From a candidate division WWE3 bacterium (lineage in GTDB: Bacteria; Patescibacteriota; WWE3; UBA101185; UBA10185): a stretch of DNA of 5,983 bases. Below the pieces are notes generated by a model that did not search any database, was not told the origin of the DNA, and saw only the letters and a list, made by a program, of their open reading frames with translations. Of the stretch, positions 1-5,355 are shown one piece after another. The stretch spans positions 1-5,983 of the forward strand of contig JAGQNX010000003.1 in assembly GCA_020427865.1 (NCBI GenBank). Reading direction: 5' to 3'. Positions within the stretch are counted from its first letter, which is position 1; each line of letters starts with the position of its first letter. A program made the position numbers and the translations under genes.

Positions 1-629
1 GTAAGTTGTTCGGGTGTTAGGTTTTCTTTGTAAACCTCTTGGTTTCTTGCATGATATTTTGCAATCAAGTCTATAGTAACTTCTGGATCGTATAGTTTTT
101 CAGGTGGCCCCTCAAAACCTATTCCTCTAGCTGTCCCATATAAAATCTGTCCTAATCCATAGCTAGCGTCATTAATATGGGGTTCGTATCTGTATGCGCT
201 GCTATTGCCTCCTGACTCTATCATGATTGTACTGAAGATAAGTTTCTTATCTACATTATACTTGGCACTTGCAAGTTCTATTATATGACCATATCTATGC
301 CATACTAGTCTTGCTCTATCTTCTTCTGTTAGGCTTTGAAGTTCATCAATTGTTATCACTCGTGTCTCTTGAGGTCTATTATTAGTTGCACTCAATATAT
401 CAGCGGCATTTGCAAGTGTTACTGTAGTTTCTGCACTTGAAAAAATTAGTAATGCTAATGCTATGTTTTTAGAAAAGTCTTTTAAACTACCTATTTGATT
501 GCCGTTTTGAACTATCCAGTCATAACAATCCCGATAATCTTCCTTAAGCTCTTTTATAAGCTCACCATATTGATGCTCTAATTCTTGTTTTCTTTTTAGG
601 AGGATTTCTAAATCTAATACTGCAACCAT
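1..629 (-). CDS. Lytic transglycosylase (SLT-like), membrane-anchored or exported, 3' end cut by window
   Basis: Seen: an open frame starts at ATG 629-627 and runs off the left edge after 209 codons. Residues about 7-33 are charged and helical, possibly a coiled coil. Residues 55-75 are hydrophobic and end in ANA-A, which resembles a signal peptidase site. From about residue 114 there is a lysozyme-like SLT domain: IMIESGGNSSA with likely catalytic Glu138, then SYGLGQI at 156-162, then a YDPEVTIDLIAKY helix. Family knowledge: SLT enzymes cleave the MurNAc-GlcNAc bond of peptidoglycan from outside the membrane, serving wall remodelling or opening the wall for secretion machines and pili. The start lies 3 bases after the RDD stop and in the same frame, with no visible Shine-Dalgarno site, so reinitiation coupling is likely. 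A signal sequence starting near residue 50 is unusual, and no alternative start exists there, so the segment may instead be a membrane anchor. The domain call is firm; substrate detail and the C-terminal domains are unknown. Confidence 0.85.
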   Translation of the reverse strand, partial: MVAVLDLEILLKRKQELEHQYGELIKELKEDYRDCYDWIVQNGNQIGSLKDFSKNIALALLIFSSAETTVTLANAADILSATNNRPQETRVITIDELQSLTEEDRARLVWHRYGHIIELASAKYNVDKKLIFSTIMIESGGNSSAYRYEPHINDASYGLGQILYGTARGIGFEGPPEKLYDPEVTIDLIAKYHARNQEVYKENLTPEQL

Positions 630-632
630 GTT

Positions 633-1184
633 TTACATGTGCAGATTGTTTAGTATTGCCAGTACTTCTGCATTTACAAAATTACTTAAGGATGTCAAAA
701 ATAAAATTAGATTCAACATTATTAAAGCTACTAAAGCCATTACTCCTGCTGTAGAATTAGCTACTCTTGTAACATTAGTATAAAAAAGCTGATCATGCCA
801 AGCACTATGATCTTTATTTGTAAGTATTTTAATAAACCCTAAATACAAAAAAACTGACGAGAATGCATAACCTGCTGTAGCTCTATAAAACGCAGTCTTT
901 TTGTCGAGTAGTTTATTTTCTGAAGTTATTTTTAATCCAAAAGCTAATTTTCCTAGTGTACCACCATAGATAGAAACAAAATACACGTTATATATTGTAC
1001 GTATAACAATGGATACTCCAAAGACAAATACTATTAGTAACATTATAGAACTAAATCCTGCACGTAGCACATCTTCACTCGCACTTCGAGAAATAAAATA
1101 AAAAGGAATAATAAACAACAGTTTGAATATATTATTATCTAATAAATGTGCACCTAATCTTACTCCAAAACCTGCGTTTTTCAT
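633..1184 (-). CDS. RDD family membrane protein
   Basis: A 183-residue polytopic membrane protein. RDD hallmarks are visible: an N-terminal AGFGVRLGAHLLD segment with Arg9 and Asp16, the GGTLGKLAFGLKI turn at 74-86 (GKxxxGLxI), Arg101 in a second amphipathic helix, and WHDQLFYTNV at 129-138 (HD plus TxV). Hydrophobic segments lie near 19-32, 47-70, 104-121 and 145-166. The last lies beyond the usual RDD domain and adds a membrane span followed by a short tail. RDD proteins are widespread inner-membrane proteins; some have been linked to ion or small-molecule transport, but the role here is unknown. The start overlaps the upstream stop as ATGA, and an AAGGA Shine-Dalgarno site lies seven bases before it. 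The lytic transglycosylase follows almost immediately, which suggests co-expression with envelope functions. The family call is strong; any transport role is not supported by the sequence alone. Confidence 0.85.
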   Translation of the reverse strand: MKNAGFGVRLGAHLLDNNIFKLLFIIPFYFISRSASEDVLRAGFSSIMLLIVFVFGVSIVIRTIYNVYFVSIYGGTLGKLAFGLKITSENKLLDKKTAFYRATAGYAFSSVFLYLGFIKILTNKDHSAWHDQLFYTNVTRVANSTAGVMALVALIMLNLILFLTSLSNFVNAEVLAILNNLHM

Positions 1185-2239
1185 TTAGAATTCCTTACAT
1201 CATTAAATAAATAGATAAGTACTGTGTATTTAAAAGTTGACATAAGCCCTTTTGTAAGAGCCCATATAGATATTAAAACGAACACAGTTGGTATGCCTGC
1301 TACCAATGCTCCCATATATGCAGTTACCTCGCTAAACTTATAAACAAGTCCAAATATGGCGTATCCAAGTCCCCCAATAAGCACTACCAATAGTCCAAAT
1401 GCTGCTAACATACAAACTGCAAGTCCTAGTGTCACAGCAGCTGTTAATAAGTAGGTTTTTACTAGTCTATGTGCATTTGCTCTAGCAAAATCGTACCCGT
1501 TTCCAAGTGCATCTTTTACCCTTGATTGGTCCACGTTTAAAAAGATCATAGAAAATACTGTTGTGGATATTAAATAAAACCATACAATACCCATACCTAC
1601 TATTATAGAAATCACTACAAGTGCTGTAAGCATCCAATTAACTTTAGTTGCAATAGCAGCAGTGGCTGTAAATAATAATGCAGATAACAGTGCAGCACCT
1701 AGAAGCAATAAAATTATAGTAACACCGAGCTTAAAATTTCTTACCATCATGACTCTACCGTTAGTTGATAACTCCCCTAGCGTATACTTTTTTTTGTTAA
1801 CAGCCTTATGCACACCGCTTACAAACGCACCCCGTGCCCAGTTTCTTGTAACTACAGCTGTAAAAACAGCTAACATTATGCCTACAGTTACAGTTACGCT
1901 TGTAGCAGCTATAGCTTCTCCAGATGTCACAAATATTTGTCTCATGGTATCTTTGGGGTTTTCTATAAATCTTTGTGTAGAGGCACCTAGTACATTTGCT
2001 TCTTGATTAGCATCTTCTAACATCATTTCTGTATTTTGAAGGTCTTTTTTAATATTATTTTTTGAAGAACTATTGGGAATTCTAAAACTATTTGAAAAGG
2101 TTAGCCCTGCTAATACAGCAAAAATCCATAAAAGTTTATGATCCCATGAAATATATATAGAATTTTTAACTATATCTCTAGTACGCATTACATTTATATT
2201 GTAGTCACAAAGTAGATTGCTTTGCAATATATAAATCAC
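1181..2239 (-). CDS. Polytopic membrane protein of unknown function
   Basis: A protein of up to 352 residues. Hydrophobic stretches lie at about 36-50, 108-130, 170-197, 202-232, 262-300 (long enough for two spans) and 306-330, giving about six or seven membrane segments. A polar, acidic loop at about 51-105 follows the first span. The stretch DALGNGYDFARANAHRLVKTYLL (about 243-265) is an amphipathic helix leading into a span, a pattern seen in poorly characterised multi-span families such as the DUF4013 and DUF975 types; this resemblance is only general. The GTG at 2239 overlaps the upstream stop as GTGA. A second start, ATG 2188-2186, gives a 335-residue protein beginning MRTRDIVKNSIYISW, which looks more like a normal N-terminus and has TACAAT nine bases upstream. 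Either start is possible. The end overlaps the RDD start by four bases. No function is assigned. Confidence 0.75.
   Translation of the reverse strand: MIYILQSNLLCDYNINVMRTRDIVKNSIYISWDHKLLWIFAVLAGLTFSNSFRIPNSSSKNNIKKDLQNTEMMLEDANQEANVLGASTQRFIENPKDTMRQIFVTSGEAIAATSVTVTVGIMLAVFTAVVTRNWARGAFVSGVHKAVNKKKYTLGELSTNGRVMMVRNFKLGVTIILLLLGAALLSALLFTATAAIATKVNWMLTALVVISIIVGMGIVWFYLISTTVFSMIFLNVDQSRVKDALGNGYDFARANAHRLVKTYLLTAAVTLGLAVCMLAAFGLLVVLIGGLGYAIFGLVYKFSEVTAYMGALVAGIPTVFVLISIWALTKGLMSTFKYTVLIYLFNDVRNSK
1192..1196 (-). promoter_or_regulatory. Shine-Dalgarno site of the RDD gene
   Basis: On the minus strand AAGGA stands seven bases before ATG 1184-1182. It supports this start. It is the only clear Shine-Dalgarno site I found among the starts in the window, which makes the absence at the other starts more meaningful. 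Confidence 0.55.
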
Positions 2240-2637
2240 TTATTAATTAGTCTAGGGGCTATAAGGTTAATTATATTTAATGTTAAATTATCTCCTAGGA
2301 GTTTATACATTCCAGCTTCTAACAATACTAGCAAAATTAGGATTGAATAAAGTGTTAATTGTTGTGCTATAAAAACTCCTGCTAGCATAGAAACCATAGC
2401 CCCTATCGAGTTAATGACACTATCACCGTAGTAGCCTCTTGCTAACGTAATGCTTCTATAACTTTCGATTATATACGAAGTATTCTCTAGTACTTCCCAC
2501 ACCGCTTCTATAGATAGAGAAGCTATAACTTGTTTGTATGTGTTTGTAACTTTCAAAATATATTTAAGAAGTACAACAAATAGTATGCCATGTACAATAT
2601 GTGTAAATGAATAGGAATTTGAAAGTAAATGCTTAAT
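2236..2637 (-). CDS. DUF2585 (UPF0314)-like membrane protein, unusual or truncated 5' end
   Basis: Seen: the frame reads NSYSFTHIVHGILF, then SIEAVWEVLENTSYIIESYR, then YYGDSVINSIGAMVSMLAG, and ends GDNLTLNIINLIAP. From memory of the family, these match the order of blocks in DUF2585/UPF0314 proteins (YSFSHIIHGFLF, EAAWEIxENSxxIIxRYR, YxGDSIxNSxxD, RDNLTLNVxML). The family consists of membrane proteins of unknown function. Usual length is roughly 190-200 residues; here at most about 135 are possible because the frame is closed by a stop at 2649-2647. The only ordinary start, TTG at 2556, would discard the conserved HIVHG block. I therefore place the start at ATT 2637-2635, which overlaps the upstream TAA stop by one base and gives 133 residues; CTG at 2640 or 2646 are alternatives. 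The family's N-terminal span with its cysteine-containing segment is absent. The gene ends in a GTGA overlap with the next gene. It may be a short functional form or a 5'-truncated remnant. Confidence 0.7.
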   Translation of the reverse strand: MKHLLSNSYSFTHIVHGILFVVLLKYILKVTNTYKQVIASLSIEAVWEVLENTSYIIESYRSITLARGYYGDSVINSIGAMVSMLAGVFIAQQLTLYSILILLVLLEAGMYKLLGDNLTLNIINLIAPRLINK

Positions 2638-3112
2638 CAGTAGCAGTTATCGTAGCTAATTTTGGTGAGTACCAGTTTATCCAAGTCGCAATCTCATCTG
2701 CTATTTGTGTTTCTGTTTTTCCAGTTGTATCTAATATTTTATGTTGTTTAGTTTTGCGTACTTGTTCTTCAACCTCAGTTGTCCATTTTAAAATACCCTT
2801 TATTTCTGTTTCGGCTAGTTTTTCAAGTTTTGTGAGTAAATCTTGTTCCTGCACTTTTAGATATCCGTAATAGGTTTTTACATCCTCTACTTTTTGTAAA
2901 AGTAATAAAACTTCTGATGGAATTAGTTCGCCGCAAATTACTATCGGTTCTTGTGATGCTATTAAGTTTTGTATGTTAGAAAAAGTGTTGTGTAGTGAGT
3001 GTTGTGCATTTTGTACATGGTGCACAGAAAGGGTAAGTTTGTTAAGGAGATTATTTACTAGGACTGTCTTACCTGCACCCTTGGGTCCCGTAATAATAAA
3101 CACTGGACTCAT
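2633..3112 (-). CDS. P-loop NTPase, nucleotide-kinase-like
   Basis: A 159-residue soluble protein. It begins MSPVFIITGPKGAGKT, a beta strand followed by a Walker A motif at residues 9-16. A second hydrophobic strand, PIVICGE (about 56-62), may be the Walker B-like strand. The end carries HKILDTTGKTETQIADEIATWI (about 124-145), a layout typical of small P-loop kinases, where a strand ending in Asp (here Asp128) and a Thr/Ser-Gly-Lys turn precede the last helix. Residues about 88-122 are charged and helical, perhaps a lid. No substrate-defining motif is recognised, so nucleotide, shikimate-type or protein-bound substrates cannot be separated. The gene lies 20 bases after the ASCH-like gene. It has its own promoter-like sequence with TATAAT exactly six bases before ATG 3112-3110 and no Shine-Dalgarno site. 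ATP or GTP binding is well supported; the kinase role is an inference. Confidence 0.75.
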   Translation of the reverse strand: MSPVFIITGPKGAGKTVLVNNLLNKLTLSVHHVQNAQHSLHNTFSNIQNLIASQEPIVICGELIPSEVLLLLQKVEDVKTYYGYLKVQEQDLLTKLEKLAETEIKGILKWTTEVEEQVRKTKQHKILDTTGKTETQIADEIATWINWYSPKLATITATD

Positions 3113-3118
3113 ATACTT

Positions 3119-3146
3119 ATTATATAGTAACTTTACGCTTCTTCAA
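3119..3146 (-). promoter_or_regulatory. Internal leaderless-type promoter for the P-loop gene
   Basis: On the minus strand TTGAAG (3146-3141) and a perfect TATAAT (3124-3119) are separated by 16 bases. The hexamer ends six bases before ATG 3112, so the predicted transcription start is the A of the start codon. It lies in the last codons of the ASCH-like gene and the gap behind it. It would let the last five genes be expressed apart from the first two. Confidence 0.5.
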
Positions 3147-3468
3147 AATATCTTGTACCTCGGTGTCCTTTTTTAGGAATTGGTTGATTAAAAAGTTCTC
3201 CAGGACATTTTACAATTATTAGGGATCTTGATTTGCCCGATTCCGGATTATTTTGCCCTTCTACTATTTGTGCAATTTGAAGTTTTCCATAAAGCATGTC
3301 CTGAAAGATTGTGTAAACATAGTCTCCCACTTTAAGCTTAGACGGTTTACCTGCCATGTGAAATTCATATTCTTTTAACTTGCCGTTATATAAATTGTCT
3401 AAAGCAGTTTTACCTTCATTTGCAGGTATTGTTTTTGATATTCCAAATCCCTTTATATTATTTTGCAT
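3133..3468 (-). CDS. Small ASCH/PUA-like domain protein
   Basis: With start ATG 3468-3466 the protein has 111 residues. Seen: NGKLKEYEFHMAGKPSKLKVGDYVYT at about 28-53, followed by the short strands GKLQIAQIVEG (61-71) and SLIIVK (82-87), and a basic tail KKGHRGTRYF. A K-x-x-E-x-(R/H) element (Lys32, Glu35, His37) followed by a strand containing GDYV resembles the GxKxxExR plus GD layout of ASCH domains. ASCH proteins have a PUA-like fold and are thought to bind RNA or modified nucleotides. The match is partial and His replaces the usual Arg, so this is tentative. A longer form from TTG 3507 is possible but would overlap the winged-helix gene by 50 bases; the ATG overlaps it by 11. No Shine-Dalgarno site is visible, so expression probably depends on coupling to the upstream gene. 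It may act with its winged-helix neighbour on nucleic acid. Confidence 0.6.
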   Translation of the reverse strand: MQNNIKGFGISKTIPANEGKTALDNLYNGKLKEYEFHMAGKPSKLKVGDYVYTIFQDMLYGKLQIAQIVEGQNNPESGKSRSLIIVKCPGELFNQPIPKKGHRGTRYFEEA

Positions 3469-3664
3469 AATAGAGAGTATGTGGTTTACCTTGAACTTGT
3501 GTGACAAAGCCTTTGGAAATTAAAGAATCTAATACATCATGAAAATTTACTGTAACTCCCTTACTCCAACAGTACTGTTGAATGTGTAAAGGTCTAGCAC
3601 CTTGTTTACATGATACTAAGTAGTCATAGACTATTTGTTCATCAGTAGACAAATCGTAGCTCAT
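3458..3664 (-). CDS. Small winged-helix DNA-binding protein, possible operon regulator
   Basis: A 68-residue protein. Helices are predicted at about 6-19 (TDEQIVYDYLVSC), 25-34 (RPLHIQQYCW) and 38-51 (TVNFHDVLDSLIS). They are followed by two short strands, GFVTQVQGK and HTLYYAK, which would form the wing. This order of three helices and a wing is the winged helix-turn-helix fold, seen in many transcription factors and also in subunits of larger complexes. No effector domain is present. It is the first gene of the minus-strand cluster and faces gltX across the divergent promoter region, a common place for an autoregulator; a 13-base inverted repeat in that region is a candidate operator. The start ATG 3664-3662 has TGCTAAAAT ending six bases upstream and no Shine-Dalgarno site, which points to a leaderless mRNA. 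The fold is likely; the regulatory role is inferred from size and position. Confidence 0.65.
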   Translation of the reverse strand: MSYDLSTDEQIVYDYLVSCKQGARPLHIQQYCWSKGVTVNFHDVLDSLISKGFVTQVQGKPHTLYYAK

Positions 3665-3670
3665 ATCAGT

Positions 3671-3679
3671 ATTTTAGCA
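3671..3679 (-). promoter_or_regulatory. Extended -10 promoter of the minus-strand cluster, leaderless geometry
   Basis: On the minus strand TGC-TAAAAT is an extended -10 element (TGn before the hexamer). A weak -35, TATACA at 3699-3694, lies 17 bases further up. The hexamer ends six bases before ATG 3664, so the predicted transcription start is the start codon itself. Confidence 0.55.
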
Positions 3680-3747
3680 CTACAGTCATTTATTGTATAT
3701 TTGGTAGCAAAGGCTAAATGTACTGTTTCAAACTTTAATCCATTCTT

Positions 3748-3760
3748 TACCTTATAGGTA
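3748..3760. promoter_or_regulatory. 13-base inverted repeat, candidate operator
   Basis: TACCT-TAT-AGGTA is a perfect 5-base inverted repeat with a three-base centre, lying between the two divergent promoters. It could bind a dimeric regulator, for example the adjacent winged-helix protein. A repeat this short can arise by chance. The rest of the gap at 3665-3832 shows no further gene or RNA. Confidence 0.25.
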
Positions 3761-3817
3761 TGTAGTCAAAACTTGCACAAAAAAGGGCTTTTCGCATGTA
3801 TACCAAGCTTCCTATTA

Positions 3818-3826
3818 TGTTAGAAT
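3818..3826 (+). promoter_or_regulatory. Extended -10 promoter of gltX, leaderless geometry
   Basis: TGT-TAGAAT is an extended -10 element. No good -35 is seen 16-18 bases upstream, which is tolerated when TGn is present. The hexamer ends six bases before GTG 3833, so transcription would begin at the start codon. No Shine-Dalgarno site lies in front of gltX. Confidence 0.55.
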
Positions 3827-3832
3827 GATCGT

Positions 3833-5332
3833 GTGAAAAAATATAGATTTGCACCCAGTCCCACAGGCTTCTTACATTTAGGCCATATCATTGGTGCATT
3901 TTTTAATTACTCCTTTGCACAAAAAAGTGGAGGTAAGTACATATTACGTATAGAAGATACAGATCTAAATCGTAATCAAGACGATTCTGTAAAATGGATG
4001 CTTGAAGATTTTAAATGGTTAGGTCTAATTTGGGATGAAGGTCCAGACACAAATGATCCCACGCCAAATGATTATTTTCAGTCAACTCATTTAGATAGAT
4101 TTTTAACATATAGAGATCAGTTATTAGCACAAGGTAAGGCTTTTAAAGCTTACGAAACCCCCGAAGAACGTGAAGCACAAATTAAAGATCAACGTGAACA
4201 TGGTAAACCCCCTATTTATAGTGGTGGTCACGAAAACTTAAGCCTAGCGGAACAAAAGTCATTAGAAGACGCTGGAAGACAACCTGTAGTTAGGTTAAAA
4301 GTAGATTTAGGAAACGATATAACTTACACAGACGGGCTATATGGTGAGATTACCGTAAATACTAGCGATATTGGTTCGTTTACTTTGTACCGTTCTACCG
4401 ATATGCCTATGTACAACTTTGCAGTTGTAGTTGACGATCATGTTATGGGTGTTACCGATGTAGTACGTGGCACTGATCATGTAAACAATACTCCCCGACA
4501 AATACTAATTTATAAAGCTTTAGGTTGGGATGTACCCACGTTTACTCATTACCCAAATTTGCTTGCAGAAGATCAACCTGGAAAACTTTCTAAACGTAGA
4601 GGTGCTAAATCTGTGGCTCAATACAGAAGCGAAGGATATTTAGCTGATGCAATTTATAATTATTTGGCCTTAACTTATTTTAATTTAGGTATAGAAACGC
4701 GCGAAGACGAAATTTTAACTCGCGCTGAAATTTTAAATAAAATTTCTGTTGAGAATATGCAAAAAAGCAACCCAAAGTTTAATGCTAAAAAACTAGAATG
4801 GGTTAATGGGCAGCATATACGTGCTCTGTCTTTAGATAATTTTAAAACATTATATTTTGAATGGTTAGAGAACTATGCAAAGGTTGCTGCAGAATTTAAT
4901 CCTACATTTAATACATCTTTGGTAGATTCGTTTTTGCAGCATAAAGATGTTATTTCTATGGGTTTAGATTTAGTGCAAACTCGCATTGTTAAATTTGACG
5001 ATACATTTTTACAGCTAAAGTTTTTGCTGCATGCACCTAGTTATTCTGAAATAGATGCTTCTGTTACAAAACATGATTATTATGACGTTAAAAACTTAAT
5101 TTTAGCATTAATGGTGGGACTAGATAGTATTGATATGTCTAATCAGCAAGCTTGGGAAGATGCCGTTAGAAATGTAGCAGATTCTTATGAATGGAAACAT
5201 GGTGATGCGTTTATGGCACTGCGGCTTGCTTTAGTTGGTGATAGATATTCACCTCCTTTGCGAGAGTCTATGGTAATTTTAGGTAAAGAAGAATGCTTTA
5301 AGCGTATTCAAGACTTTGCCAGCACTTTATAG
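3833..5332 (+). CDS. gltX: Glutamyl-tRNA synthetase
   Basis: A 499-residue class I aminoacyl-tRNA synthetase that charges tRNA(Glu) with glutamate in the cytosol. The catalytic Rossmann fold is clear: RFAPSPTGFLHLGH (residues 5-18) carries the HIGH motif as HLGH, RIEDTDLNRN follows at about 39-48, VVRGTDHVNNTPRQI lies in the glutamate and tRNA acceptor region, and KLSKR at 251-255 is the second ATP signature. The C-terminal half (about 300-499) is the helical anticodon-binding part. Length is normal for bacterial GluRS, so the gene is complete. The zinc-binding cysteines of the E. coli type are absent (the matching stretch reads IYSGGHENLS), as in other zinc-free GluRS. Whether it also charges tRNA(Gln), for later amidation by GatCAB, cannot be read here. 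It starts with GTG directly before KKYRFAPSP, with no other sensible start, and has its own extended -10 promoter. It converges with the GT11 gene, 23 bases away. Confidence 0.97.
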   Translation: MKKYRFAPSPTGFLHLGHIIGAFFNYSFAQKSGGKYILRIEDTDLNRNQDDSVKWMLEDFKWLGLIWDEGPDTNDPTPNDYFQSTHLDRFLTYRDQLLAQGKAFKAYETPEEREAQIKDQREHGKPPIYSGGHENLSLAEQKSLEDAGRQPVVRLKVDLGNDITYTDGLYGEITVNTSDIGSFTLYRSTDMPMYNFAVVVDDHVMGVTDVVRGTDHVNNTPRQILIYKALGWDVPTFTHYPNLLAEDQPGKLSKRRGAKSVAQYRSEGYLADAIYNYLALTYFNLGIETREDEILTRAEILNKISVENMQKSNPKFNAKKLEWVNGQHIRALSLDNFKTLYFEWLENYAKVAAEFNPTFNTSLVDSFLQHKDVISMGLDLVQTRIVKFDDTFLQLKFLLHAPSYSEIDASVTKHDYYDVKNLILALMVGLDSIDMSNQQAWEDAVRNVADSYEWKHGDAFMALRLALVGDRYSPPLRESMVILGKEECFKRIQDFASTL

Positions 5333-5355
5333 ACTATTGATCCGTTCGCTTTAGT

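Noticed and set aside
1662..2006. Plus-strand open frame of 114 codons
   Set aside because: It lies wholly inside the polytopic membrane protein gene on the other strand and has no recognisable domain; it is a shadow of that gene.
2216..2228. Hairpin ATTGC-TTT-GCAAT near the start of the polytopic membrane protein gene
   Set aside because: The 5-base stem is too weak, lies in coding sequence for the GTG start, and is expected by chance in AT-rich DNA.
1181..2238. UGA read as glycine, as in some CPR lineages (Gracilibacteria, Absconditabacteria)
   Set aside because: Two TGA codons (1183-1181 and 2238-2236) sit in start-stop overlaps at natural protein ends, so they act as stops.
2973..3176. 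Plus-strand open frame of 67 codons
   Set aside because: It is antisense to the P-loop and ASCH-like genes, is cysteine-rich without pattern, and has no start signals.
3469..3507. TTG 3507 as the start of the ASCH-like gene
   Set aside because: It would force a 50-base overlap with the winged-helix gene, while an ATG at 3468 gives an 11-base overlap.
5333..5355. Bidirectional terminator between gltX and the GT11 gene
   Set aside because: I see no stable stem followed by a T run in the 23-base gap or just beside it.
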